Source: a virus
Length of the DNA stretch: 58,915 bases
IMG/VR virus record: IMGVR_UViG_3300017917_002704
Span: 1-58,915 of that record
Strand: one strand, 5' to 3'
Of this stretch, positions 21,842-29,481 are shown piece after piece. The notes beneath the pieces were generated by a model. That model was not told where the DNA came from, did not search any database, and was given only the letters and a program-made list of their open reading frames with translations. Within the stretch, counting starts at the first letter, position 1. Each line of letters begins with the position of its first letter. The position numbers and the translations under genes are program-made.

Positions 21842-22063
21842 ATGCCTACTAAAACCGAGATTACAGATTTTAGTCTATTGATTGATGAACTTTCCGCAAA
21901 ATTGAGAGTCACAAGAATGGACGCAATCATACACCACTGTGAACAAACAGGAATGGAATTAGAAATTGCATCTTCTCTTATTTCTACCGCACTGAAAGCC
22001 AAGATTAGAGAAGAAGCAGAATCTTTGAATCTTTTGAAATCAAGCTCTAAACTGCCCATCTGA
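21842..22063 (+). CDS. gp33: gp33-like late transcription coactivator
   Basis: 73 residues. In T4, gp33 bridges the RNA polymerase beta-flap and the sliding clamp to activate late promoters. The pattern here, MDAIIHHCEQTGMELEIASS followed by LISTALKAKIREEAESLNLL and the ending SSKLPI, matches the short gp33 family of T4-like phages. It directly precedes gp59 with a TGATGG overlap, as in T4 (33-59-32). Shorter than T4 gp33, as in other distant relatives. Ribosome site weak. Confidence 0.8.
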   Translation: MPTKTEITDFSLLIDELSAKLRVTRMDAIIHHCEQTGMELEIASSLISTALKAKIREEAESLNLLKSSSKLPI

Positions 22064-22668
22064 TGGAAGAAACTACAGGGTTTACGGCCTATACATTATA
22101 CCAGGCCATTAAACTGCACTTCACTTCTGATTATGATTTCTTTAAGTACAATGGTAAAACCAATGTATCTAAAGATTCGTTCATGCATAGTAAGTCTAAA
22201 TATTCCTTTTATAAGTTGTCCAGGAAATATTCCTACGATGACCTGAAAGATTTCTATGTTGCAAACTTCATTGAACATGATGTAAATTGGGTTGGTGAAA
22301 TCACAGGACCTGAAGGTGAAGAGACATACAAAAAGTGGCAAAAAAGAATTCAGGGCTTGACATATCGATTTGAACAAGATATAATGTCGCTCATGGATTC
22401 GGTGGATGAACCGAACCAGTTGTTGGTAGTTAAGAATGGTCAGTATCCAAAATTACTGGTCTCCACTCAACAAGGTGACATTGCTATTGAAACATTGGTA
22501 ATAATGAACGATATTATGAATTTCTTTCCTATGTGGGATAAGAAGATTGATGATACCATTATTTGGCCAACGTACAAAAAACGTTGTGAGAAGTACTCAC
22601 CATTTTTAATCTACGACAAACGAAAATTTAAAACTATTTTACAAGAGAGTGTTAAAGAAAATGCTTAG
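22063..22668 (+). CDS. gp59: gp59-like replicative helicase loader
   Basis: 201 residues, T4 gp59 is 217. T4 gp59 loads the gp41 helicase onto gp32-coated forked DNA. N-terminal FTAYTLYQAIKLHFTSDYDF, KYNGKTNVS and the basic helix KYSFYKLSRKYS fit the gp59 N domain; the C-terminal ETLVIMNDIMNFFPMWDKKI and DTIIWPTYKKRCEKY fit the C domain. Position between gp33 and gp32 supports the call. The 3' end overlaps the antisense endonuclease copy 3 by 17 bases. Confidence 0.88.
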   Translation: MEETTGFTAYTLYQAIKLHFTSDYDFFKYNGKTNVSKDSFMHSKSKYSFYKLSRKYSYDDLKDFYVANFIEHDVNWVGEITGPEGEETYKKWQKRIQGLTYRFEQDIMSLMDSVDEPNQLLVVKNGQYPKLLVSTQQGDIAIETLVIMNDIMNFFPMWDKKIDDTIIWPTYKKRCEKYSPFLIYDKRKFKTILQESVKENA

Positions 22669-23206
22669 GTAACATTCCTAATTTCCATCCCGTAGGGGGA
22701 TCACTTGTCAACAATTGCTTTTCGCCATTATTGTACCACTTATAACCTTTTGTTGATGGTTTCTGATTTATTCTACCCAAAAACCATCCGTCTCCTGGAT
22801 GTTTTTCACAAAATGTATTTTCTTTTCCGTTGTTATACCATTTACTTTTTTTGTTTAATATGGAACGACGTAAAGATTGTTCTTTCTTATTTTCTTCGGA
22901 TTGTTTTTTACCAGAACCGCCATCACCACCAAAAGTTTTGTTATATCCAGAGTAAAAAGAATTATATTCTTCTATGAAAAACTTTTCCATATCTCTCGCA
23001 TGTCGGCATTCTTTTGTTTGGTAGATAACATACCATTCAAAATTATTCCAACCATATTTTTTTATGGCTCGATGAAAATGAAAACCTTTTTCGTTTTTGG
23101 CTTTGGATTTATGTGCGTACTTGCGCGTTGGCCAATTTTTGTCAATACCAATATAAACTTTACCGTTTAAGTTGTTGACACATTTATAAATTGAATATAT
23201 AATCAT
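22652..23206 (-). CDS. GIY-YIG homing endonuclease (copy 3)
   Basis: 184 residues from ATG at 23206, seven bases after GGGAG on the minus strand. GIY-YIG core IYSIYKCVNNLNGKVYIGID, WPTRKYAHKSK, KYGWNNFEWYVIY and EEYNSFYSGYNKTFGGDG. The C-terminal half has two WYNNG repeats (KWYNNGKENTF and KWYNNGEKQLL) each followed by P..GW..G, a DNA-binding repeat known from phage homing nucleases. Inserted between gp59 and the HAD gene on the opposite strand; the 3' end overlaps gp59. Different tail from copies 1 and 2 but nearly the same catalytic half. Confidence 0.9.
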   Translation of the reverse strand: MIIYSIYKCVNNLNGKVYIGIDKNWPTRKYAHKSKAKNEKGFHFHRAIKKYGWNNFEWYVIYQTKECRHARDMEKFFIEEYNSFYSGYNKTFGGDGGSGKKQSEENKKEQSLRRSILNKKSKWYNNGKENTFCEKHPGDGWFLGRINQKPSTKGYKWYNNGEKQLLTSDPPTGWKLGMLPKHFL

Positions 23207-23283
23207 GCTGATACTCCCGAAAGTGTTAGAGTGTATGCGGACGGCAATCCGGCGATACACACCTATTTATTAAAGGAATTAAG

Positions 23284-23772
23284 ATGAAATTTATAATTTC
23301 AAAAATATATTTGGATCTAGATGGTGTGTTGTGTGATTTTAAAAAACGATATATTGAACTTTACGGCAACACACCAGAACGCCATGATAAGACCAAAGAG
23401 TTTGGTAAGCGATTCGACCACTTCATTCAGACTGAGCAATTTTCAACACTTGATCCTATGCCTGGTATGGTATTGTTGATTGATTTTCTACGCAAGGCAC
23501 CGGTGCCTACCGAGATTTTGTCCTCTACCGCAAGAGAGGACAGACACGATGCCATTTCAAAACAAAAAATGATTTGGTTACAGACACACGGTATTACATT
23601 TAAACCAAATTTTGTACCAGGCAAACACCTGAAACACAAGTTCGCAACACCAGATTCACTCATCATTGATGATACCGAAAGTGTTATTGGTGACTGGATG
23701 AAAGCCGGTGGACAAACCATCTGGCACCATGATGTTCCGTCAACTTTGTCTGTACTGAGAACCATGCTTTAA
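23284..23772 (+). CDS. HAD-family 5'(3')-nucleotidase-like protein
   Basis: 162 residues. Motif I YLDLDGVLCDF has nucleophile Asp11 and Asp13; motif II lies at EILSSTARED (about 78-87), the conserved Lys near 96-100, and motif III is DSLIIDDTES (about 126-135). This layout matches HAD deoxyribonucleotidases found in T4-like phages that adjust nucleotide pools. AAAGGAAT precedes the ATG. Its substrate is inferred. Confidence 0.8.
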   Translation: MKFIISKIYLDLDGVLCDFKKRYIELYGNTPERHDKTKEFGKRFDHFIQTEQFSTLDPMPGMVLLIDFLRKAPVPTEILSSTAREDRHDAISKQKMIWLQTHGITFKPNFVPGKHLKHKFATPDSLIIDDTESVIGDWMKAGGQTIWHHDVPSTLSVLRTML

Positions 23773-23778
23773 TAAATA
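23771..23778 (+). promoter_or_regulatory. Late-promoter-like AATAAATA
   Basis: AATAAATA directly after the HAD stop, 28 bases before the next ATG, which leaves room for a normal leader. T4 late promoters are TATAAATA. Weak alone; similar motifs occur at 30527, 54505 and 56195. Confidence 0.35.
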
Positions 23779-23806
23779 ATAGATAAACACTTTCTATTCA
23801 AAAGAT

Positions 23807-24004
23807 ATGGCTGCACACTCATCAATAATGATCGCCCATCTAGTACATGCTAAGTTGGGACTGGAACATCCAATGGCACAAGACATCATCAACAAATATT
23901 CTGCCATGGCCGATGATGTGTCTTTCAACAATACTACACACGACATGTTAAAATTCCAAAAGGTATTGGCAGACTTACAGGAAGAAATGAAAAATATATC
24001 TTGA
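23807..24004 (+). CDS. Small helical protein, 65 aa
   Basis: Begins MAAHSSIMIAHLVHAKLGLE and is wholly helical, His/Met-rich, acidic C-terminus. Situated between the HAD gene and the gp32 leader. Not recognised. Its stop region overlaps the UUCG hairpin. Confidence 0.65.
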   Translation: MAAHSSIMIAHLVHAKLGLEHPMAQDIINKYSAMADDVSFNNTTHDMLKFQKVLADLQEEMKNIS

Positions 24005-24024
24005 CATAGACTTCGGTCTGTGTC
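24003..24024 (+). promoter_or_regulatory. UUCG hairpin upstream of gp32
   Basis: GACATAGAC pairs with GTCTGTGTC (9 bp, one G-U) around a UUCG tetraloop, the very stable hairpin typical of T4 intergenic regions. There is no T-run. TTGACA at 24001-24006 overlaps the 5' arm and CACAAT follows 17 bp later, a weak promoter candidate. May stabilise or process the gp32 message. Confidence 0.6.
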
Positions 24025-24057
24025 ACAATAAGAATCGTTATGAATTTCGTGGATAAT

Positions 24058-24079
24058 CCGTTTATACTCCGTTTATACA
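24058..24079 (+). repeat. Tandem 11-bp repeat in gp32 leader
   Basis: CCGTTTATACT and CCGTTTATACA stand head to tail just before the ribosome site (AAAGG at 24082-24086). T4 gp32 represses its own translation by binding an unstructured A/T-rich leader; this A/T-rich repeat is positioned to be such an operator. Inferred from position. Confidence 0.6.
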
Positions 24080-24092
24080 AGAAAGGTAAATT

Positions 24093-24968
24093 ATGAGCTC
24101 ATTTGCAAACCTCAAGCGCCAATCTGGCAATCTCGATAAACTGACCAAGGCAATCGAAGCCTTGAACACCTCATCAGAAGGTGGCGACAGTCGAGATAAT
24201 TTCTGGAAACCTGAAGTTGATAAGTCCGGCAACGGCATGGCAACCATTCGTTTCCTTCCCGCATCTCCTGGTGACGGCGACGACGCACTTCCCTGGGTTA
24301 AGTTGTTTTCGCATGGATTCCAAGGTCCTGGCGGTTGGTTGATTGATAACTGTCTGACAACCAAGAATCAACAATGCCCTGTTTGTGAACACAATAACAA
24401 ACTGTGGAATTCTGGCATTGAAGCTAACAAAGAAATTGTACGTAAGCAAAAGCGTAAACTAAACTATGTTGCTAACGTATACATTGTTTCTGACCCTAAG
24501 CATCCTGAGAATGAAGGCAAGGTGTTCCTGTACAAGTTCGGTAAGAAGATTTTTGACAAACTGAACGAAGCCATGAACCCACAATTTGAAGATGAAACCC
24601 CCATCAATCCATTTGATTTGTGGAAAGGTGCAAACTTCAAGTTGAAGATTCGTAAGGTTGAAGGCTATCAGAACTATGATAAGTCCGAATTCGAATCTGC
24701 CAGCCCATTGTCACAAGATGACGAGGAACTGGAAAAGATTTGGAAGATGGAACACACACTGAAAGACCTGGTGTCTGAAAAAGAATTCAAGACATACGAC
24801 GAATTGAAGTCTCGTCTTGAAAAGGTACTAGGTTTGAATGGTGAAGTTCCTGCCGCAAAGACTACTGTTGAACAATTGAAGTCAGCACCTAAGAAGCCTG
24901 AACCTGAATTGGTAACATCCGATGAGGATGATGATATGGCTTATTTCAGTAAACTGGCTGAAGATTGA
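24093..24968 (+). CDS. gp32: gp32-like single-stranded DNA-binding protein
   Basis: 291 residues, T4 gp32 is 301. Coats single-stranded DNA in replication, recombination and repair. N-terminal basic LKRQSG (7-12) corresponds to the LAST motif for cooperativity. The zinc site is His74-x12-Cys87-x7-Cys95-x2-Cys98, almost the T4 spacing. The OB-core contains KLNYVANVYIVSDPKHPENE and LYKFGKKIFDKLNEAM. The acidic C-terminus (DEDDDMAYFSKLAED) is the usual protein-interaction tail for gp59 and others. Codons are G/C-richer than neighbours, as in highly expressed genes. Confidence 0.93.
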   Translation: MSSFANLKRQSGNLDKLTKAIEALNTSSEGGDSRDNFWKPEVDKSGNGMATIRFLPASPGDGDDALPWVKLFSHGFQGPGGWLIDNCLTTKNQQCPVCEHNNKLWNSGIEANKEIVRKQKRKLNYVANVYIVSDPKHPENEGKVFLYKFGKKIFDKLNEAMNPQFEDETPINPFDLWKGANFKLKIRKVEGYQNYDKSEFESASPLSQDDEELEKIWKMEHTLKDLVSEKEFKTYDELKSRLEKVLGLNGEVPAAKTTVEQLKSAPKKPEPELVTSDEDDDMAYFSKLAED

Positions 24969-25156
24969 ACACACTAGAAAAGATATGGGCCCGTACTACG
25001 GGCCATTTAATGGGTCAAACCGATGATGACCGTCCAGATGTACCGATTCTAACGGTAAGAGAAGCGAGAATTGCTTTGTTTCTCAAAACATTCTGGGTCA
25101 TCATCCATGTGGTGACATGTTTGTTTATTATTGCAAACATTGTACATCACTGGTAA
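24965..25156 (+). CDS. Small inner-membrane protein
   Basis: 63 residues, TTG start overlapping the gp32 stop (TTGA). Cytoplasmic N-terminal 35 residues (WARTTGHLMGQTDDDRPDVP) and one transmembrane segment at about 42-60 (FWVIIHVVTCLFIIANIV). Translationally coupled to gp32. Function unknown. Confidence 0.65.
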   Translation: MNTLEKIWARTTGHLMGQTDDDRPDVPILTVREARIALFLKTFWVIIHVVTCLFIIANIVHHW

Positions 25157-25180
25157 AAGAACCGTGTGAAGGCAGTGCAA

Positions 25181-25205
25181 CCCCGCTTCGGCGGGGTTTT
25201 TTATT
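25181..25205 (+). terminator. Strong Rho-independent terminator
   Basis: CCCCGC-TTCG-GCGGGG followed by TTTTTTATTTTAT. It ends the gp33-gp32 unit and separates it from the convergent minus-strand operon that stops at 25206. On the minus strand the T-run is short, so it is mainly a + strand terminator. Confidence 0.92.
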
Positions 25206-26594
25206 TTATACGACTCGTGTTGAGTAATAAATCATTCGTTGGAATGTTTCTTCATTATTACGTACAGACAGTTTATCCAAACGACTGAGTAAAGTCTGTT
25301 TGTTCTGTGTCTGTGTTGTGGTCATTTCATTTTTGGTTACTGCTGGTGCAGCAGATTTTGGTAAATTCAATTCTGCGTTTTGTTTTGAAACTGCATTCAG
25401 TGTTTGTCCGGCATTTGATGCCGGTGCTGCAGGTGGAGTTACAGGAGTAGGAACGGAAGTGCCTTCACTTTTTTGTGTAGCTAAGTCTTTTCTTAGACCA
25501 GTTTCTGGATCATAATATTTTCCCCATTTTCTGTCCCATTCTTCCTGTTTTGATTTCAGTGCCACACCACCAGTTTTGGGTCTTGGAGCAACCTTTTCTA
25601 ATCCTTTGTCTATGTTTTCTGGAATGTCATAGACTTTAGTATCTCCAGCAATTTGCTGGACTTTATCCAACCCTCCAAGATTTCGTATAGCCTTGTCTTT
25701 TTCTTCACCTTCAGGCATCTTTAAAGCGGCGACTGCTCTCTGTCTTTGATTTTTAATAATATCTTTTAAATAATCTTCGCCACCCATAGCTTCAATTTGT
25801 TGTGGCGTTCCATTTTGAAGTACAGATTGAGCTTCCGCAGGAGACATGGCTTTCATATTTGGTGTAACTTCAGCCAATTTAAATAACAATTCTCTCAAAG
25901 CCATAATTGTAGCAGCACCAGCAGCAAGCATTAAAAATGCTGGGCTTCCAAGCACAGAAAATAAGTTTAAAACGAGGCCCAAACCCATTTTCGTAAACAC
26001 CTTAAATAAGTCTTTAAAGAAATCCAACATAGGTTTCAAATCACTGAAAAAATCAAATAATGATTCAAAAAATCCTTTGCCGGTTCTCTTCTTTGAACTG
26101 GTACCAACTATTGTTTCTCCACCTAAAGCTTTCAATAGTTCTTTGTGTCTCTTTTCATCTTCGAGTTTGTTTTCTTCTTCATAATTTCGTTTCAATTCAA
26201 AACGACGCATTTCATTTTCTTGCGTCTTTTTCATGAATGCATACATTGAAGTAAGGATGTCTAAATTGGAACCCTCATCGTGCAGGCCATGTAATCTACT
26301 GGCTGTTGAACGTTTACTTAATATTCTTGCAGTACCAGCAAAGTATTCGATGTCTCGTTGACTTCTACCCAACATTCTACCCAACAATGCGGGAGCCAAT
26401 TTAGATCCGCCCGTCATGAATTTAACAATATTCAGTGGATCAAATTTCTCTTTAATTCTGGTAAATCTTGCGGCTGTTTTTTGTGATATGGCTTTACCGA
26501 CTGCACCAAGCGTTGATTCGCCGGCAACAAGATTGGCCGCTATAACGTCAGAAAGCGATCTCTGTCTTATTCTTTGCGCTTGTCTGTAATCCAT
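25206..26594 (-). CDS. Tape-measure/baseplate hub candidate
   Basis: 462 residues. Basic N-terminus, helical middle with a charged coiled-coil stretch (EMRRFELKRNYEEENKLEDE), a hydrophobic region at about 200-235 (LVLNLFSVLGSPAFLMLAAG and onward) and a Pro/Ala/Ser/Thr-rich, disordered C-terminal third. Long helix plus a membrane-active segment is typical of tail tape-measure proteins (T4 gp29), and it is last in the hub operon. No direct sequence signature is recognised, so the assignment rests on architecture and position. Confidence 0.5.
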   Translation of the reverse strand: MDYRQAQRIRQRSLSDVIAANLVAGESTLGAVGKAISQKTAARFTRIKEKFDPLNIVKFMTGGSKLAPALLGRMLGRSQRDIEYFAGTARILSKRSTASRLHGLHDEGSNLDILTSMYAFMKKTQENEMRRFELKRNYEEENKLEDEKRHKELLKALGGETIVGTSSKKRTGKGFFESLFDFFSDLKPMLDFFKDLFKVFTKMGLGLVLNLFSVLGSPAFLMLAAGAATIMALRELLFKLAEVTPNMKAMSPAEAQSVLQNGTPQQIEAMGGEDYLKDIIKNQRQRAVAALKMPEGEEKDKAIRNLGGLDKVQQIAGDTKVYDIPENIDKGLEKVAPRPKTGGVALKSKQEEWDRKWGKYYDPETGLRKDLATQKSEGTSVPTPVTPPAAPASNAGQTLNAVSKQNAELNLPKSAAPAVTKNEMTTTQTQNKQTLLSRLDKLSVRNNEETFQRMIYYSTRVV

Positions 26595-26596
26595 TA

Positions 26597-27916
26597 TTAT
26601 TTTCCTTTACTCAACAAAGCAGGTGTTATATTTACATTTTTTTCTGTTGTTGGTTGTGGTTGTTGTGTTGTTTGTGATACGTTGGCATATTGGTTGGTAA
26701 CGCTATGTGTGGCGGTAGAAGCTAACTGGATTTTCATGTCTTTATTTTCTTTCGATAACTGATCAACTGGAACATCAGATTGTTTTATTGTCGCGATTGA
26801 TGTTGTTTTCTTTTTACCTGAACCATATCCTTCTTGTTTTTCCATGGCATCAAGTACAAATTTTCTCTGTATGTCCGTATACTCAATCATTTTCTTGCGA
26901 GATAACTCTTCATCGGTTACGCCAGCTCGTCTTAACGCCGATTTAATAGCATTTTGATAAGCCACAGTATCGTTTTCGGATGGAGGAGCATATTTCGATA
27001 TCGCAGAATCTACAATTAAATTTTTATAATTGTCTCCTTCAAATATTAGATTTTCTTTCGCTTTTCTTCCCATTTCATATGTTGGAAATACCGCAAATCT
27101 TTCTTCGGGTTTTTGTGATTTTGACAAACCATGATCAAATCGAATCGCTCCCATTTTTAATGCATAATTTCCATATTCAATATTTCCAGGATTATTATTT
27201 CTCCAATTCCATGCACCTTCTTGTTTAACAATTTCACCATTTTGTAATCTAACAATGTTATAACCCTTACCAACTTCAACTACATTAGCAATAGCTGAAC
27301 CTGCCGCAGTTGCGATTGCGGCACCAGTAACAGCAGCTGGTAATAATGATGGTTTGGAAACCACTGGAGGTGTCGTCGATACAGAAGGAGGTGCTGCAGG
27401 TTTTTCTGCTGCCGTTTCTTTTTTAGTGAATCTGCCCCTTGCATCACGAGGTTGTGGAGCTCTTGGCGGTGGAGCTGGAGCCGGCGTTGGTGCCGGAGCA
27501 GGAGCCGGTGCCGGAGCAGGAGCCGGTGCCGGAGCAGGCGCAGGAGCCGGTGCTGGCGCACCTGCCGGTTTTTCTGGAGGTGGAGCTTCTTTCTCCACCT
27601 TTTTTTCCATTTCTTTCTTGGCTTCTTTGGCCTTCTTTTTAACTGCTGGTTTTTTACGACCAGTTAAGGCCTTAATTAATTCCTGATTTCTTCTATTTTC
27701 TTCTTTTTGTTTCAGTGTATTGGAAAGTTCTTCAATTTCTCCTCGAAGTTTTCTTTCTTCTTCAATCTCTACCATCAGATCATATATTTTACCTAATGCT
27801 TCTCTTGATGTATTAAATGTAACACCAGTAGATTCAGGCTTCATTGACTTGAAGCCAAACATAGAAGAAACTGCACTCTTCAGTTTCTGAGATACACTAG
27901 GTTTTTTATCGTTCAT
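26597..27916 (-). CDS. Baseplate hub-like protein with lysozyme-like domain
   Basis: 439 residues. N-terminal coiled coil (about 40-85), a Lys-rich stretch, then a Pro-Ala repeat linker of about 30 residues (from about 120). Residues about 232-365 contain WRNNNPGNIEYG, ERFAVFPTYEMGRKA and ISKYAPPSENDTVAYQNAI, the signature of a phage peptidoglycan-hydrolase-like domain (NNPGN family). C-terminal 75 residues are Gln/Thr-rich. As gp5 here lacks a lysozyme domain, this may be the tail-borne wall-cutting activity. The catalytic residue cannot be named. Confidence 0.65.
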   Translation of the reverse strand: MNDKKPSVSQKLKSAVSSMFGFKSMKPESTGVTFNTSREALGKIYDLMVEIEEERKLRGEIEELSNTLKQKEENRRNQELIKALTGRKKPAVKKKAKEAKKEMEKKVEKEAPPPEKPAGAPAPAPAPAPAPAPAPAPAPAPAPTPAPAPPPRAPQPRDARGRFTKKETAAEKPAAPPSVSTTPPVVSKPSLLPAAVTGAAIATAAGSAIANVVEVGKGYNIVRLQNGEIVKQEGAWNWRNNNPGNIEYGNYALKMGAIRFDHGLSKSQKPEERFAVFPTYEMGRKAKENLIFEGDNYKNLIVDSAISKYAPPSENDTVAYQNAIKSALRRAGVTDEELSRKKMIEYTDIQRKFVLDAMEKQEGYGSGKKKTTSIATIKQSDVPVDQLSKENKDMKIQLASTATHSVTNQYANVSQTTQQPQPTTEKNVNITPALLSKGK

Positions 27917-27919
27917 TTA

Positions 27920-28051
27920 CTACTGCTTCATTCGTTCTTTTAGTTTTCTATTTTCCTCTTCAATATACTGTATCAACATAGTAATATAGATGTCTCTTTC
28001 CCACGGTATCATTCCTTCAAGTTCCGCGAGACTGTATTTGTGATGTTGCAT
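27920..28051 (-). CDS. Small gp51-like hub assembly ORF
   Basis: 43 residues from ATG at 28051 (54 if TTG at 28084 is used). The product HHKYSLAELEGMIPWERDIY and on resembles the small baseplate hub assembly proteins that follow gp26 in T4-like marine phages. No good ribosome site precedes either start. The frame is open upstream without a stop to the slippery site in gp26, so it may be translated only by frameshift. Stop TAG, then TAA and the next ATG follow. Confidence 0.65.
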   Translation of the reverse strand: MQHHKYSLAELEGMIPWERDIYITMLIQYIEEENRKLKERMKQ

Positions 28052-28101
28052 CAACGAGAAATTAGTTTTATAATAATTTCTCAAATCATCATGACGAAGT
28101 G

Positions 28102-28827
28102 TTAACCGAAAAAACTTTCGAGCCCTTCCACATCAATTCGATGTTTAAAACCACATTTACTACATGTCATTTGAATCTTCTCTTTCAATTTAGGAAGATT
28201 ACTAAAGAAATTTTCAACCTTGGCAAATTGTTCCTGGTTCATAGACTCTACGAAATCCAACAATTCTTTAGGTGAAGATTCTTTACCATAATAAAACTGT
28301 TCACCATCATAAATGTAATCAATACTCTGAGCAATCATGGTGAAAGTCAAGTCACTCATGTTTTCCAAATTCAACGAATTCTTAATCATGCCAAATTCTG
28401 GATACTTAAACTTGACCGTCAATTTTTCATTCAGTTGAATTTCCGGTTTAATGTCTTCATTCATTTCAACTTTTAGATTCAACAGATTCAATTTGTGTTC
28501 CATTGTGTTGCCACATTCTTTATCACCAACAATGTTATTGCAACTATATTTCGATTCAACAATTTCACCCACTGATTTGGCTCTCAGTTGAACAAAATAA
28601 AATTCAATATCAATAATTGGCAACGAATCAATATCAACATTCTCAGTCAATGTGCAGTTGTTCAAAATATCCCTAATGGCCGAATGAACATCTGCGGTTT
28701 CATTTGATTCCATGGCCATTAACAGATTTCTCTGCTCTTTGACCAAGAATGGTCTGTATCTAATTTTTTTCTTTGAAACTGGTAAAGTCAATTCATAGGT
28801 TGGTGTATCAATTTTAGGCAAAGCCAT
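28102..28827 (-). CDS. gp26: gp26-like baseplate hub assembly protein
   Basis: 241 residues, T4 gp26 is 208. N-terminal PTYELTLPVSKKKIRYRPFL and VKEQRNLLMAMES are the gp26 family opening. Two Cys clusters, CNNIVGDKECGNTMEH (about 98-113) and CSKCGFKH (about 222-229), suggest zinc. Helps assemble the central baseplate hub. AAGGAGATATT precedes the ATG. Two codons before the stop is T_TTT_TTC (28108-28114); a -1 slip would add 62 residues. Confidence 0.88.
   Translation of the reverse strand: MALPKIDTPTYELTLPVSKKKIRYRPFLVKEQRNLLMAMESNETADVHSAIRDILNNCTLTENVDIDSLPIIDIEFYFVQLRAKSVGEIVESKYSCNNIVGDKECGNTMEHKLNLLNLKVEMNEDIKPEIQLNEKLTVKFKYPEFGMIKNSLNLENMSDLTFTMIAQSIDYIYDGEQFYYGKESSPKELLDFVESMNQEQFAKVENFFSNLPKLKEKIQMTCSKCGFKHRIDVEGLESFFG
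28108..28114 (-). other. Candidate -1 frameshift site T_TTT_TTC
   Basis: In the gp26 frame the codons read AGT TTT TTC GGT TAA. The heptamer fits X_XXY_YYZ exactly, and the -1 frame is open from here to 27922. An 8-bp inverted repeat GAGAAATT...AATTTCTC (28082-28075 with 28063-28056) lies about 25 bases downstream. Predicted fusion: 240 + 62 = 302 residues. Confidence 0.55.
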
Positions 28828-28848
28828 AATATCTCCTTATCAAATCAT

Positions 28849-29481
28849 TTAATATCCTGTTAGAGTTCTTTCTCCAATTTGTAAAGTCTGTTTTGCAGCT
28901 TGTTCGCTGGAAGTAAAATCAAAAGATGAAAATATTGCTCGATTACCGGTGAAATTTTCCCAACGGGTATATGCAAAAGTAACAACTAATTTGTGGTAAC
29001 CATCACTATTCCAGTCTAAATCCAATTGGTTGATAGAAACTGGAAATGCATTGAATAGATTTACAGAATAAGAAATATCATCAGATACGGTGTATTGGTT
29101 GACAGTGATGATTGTCTCATAATCTTGACGGTATCTAAAATCGTTAGTTGATGTTGGATTTATAAAGTTTAACCAATCATCGAAGAAATTTTTCTGCTGC
29201 ATATCATCATCAACAATAAATGTTAAATCGATGTCATTATATGTGGCCAAATATGGATGTTTTTCGATTGGACCGTAAATTCTTTGTTCCGTGGTCGCAA
29301 GTGTTTTTCCTGGAAGTTGTGCATTTTCACAACGAAAAACTAAATTTCTTGTAACATCAAACTGACCAGCCAAATTGATATCAGTCAAAAACTTTACTGG
29401 TGTGGGAATAAAGACCAGAAATCTGTTCTGTCTTGCAATGTCTCCCTTGAAACTTTGCTTAAAATCGTTGATGCTAGGCAT
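28849..29481 (-). CDS. gp54/gp19-like tail tube family protein
   Basis: 210 residues. NRFLVFIPTPVKFL, LVFRCENAQLPGKTLATTEQ, IYGPIEKHPYLATYNDIDLT and VTFAYTRW follow the beta-barrel pattern of the T4 gp19 tail tube family, which also includes gp54 (tube initiator on the baseplate) and gp48. At 210 residues and lying among hub/baseplate genes it could be either gp54 or a longer gp19; gp54 seems likelier because gp48 is nearby and no sheath gene is adjacent. ATG starts immediately after the preceding stop. Confidence 0.7.
   Translation of the reverse strand: MPSINDFKQSFKGDIARQNRFLVFIPTPVKFLTDINLAGQFDVTRNLVFRCENAQLPGKTLATTEQRIYGPIEKHPYLATYNDIDLTFIVDDDMQQKNFFDDWLNFINPTSTNDFRYRQDYETIITVNQYTVSDDISYSVNLFNAFPVSINQLDLDWNSDGYHKLVVTFAYTRWENFTGNRAIFSSFDFTSSEQAAKQTLQIGERTLTGY

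Noticed and set aside
27354-27686. + strand frame rich in Gly-Ala inside the hub gene
   Set aside because: Complement of the Pro-Ala linker coding sequence; no promoter or ribosome site.
28056-28082. Inverted repeat as the stimulatory structure for the gp26 frameshift
   Set aside because: At about 25 bases from the slip site it is further than the usual 5-9 bases, so it is noted but not relied on.
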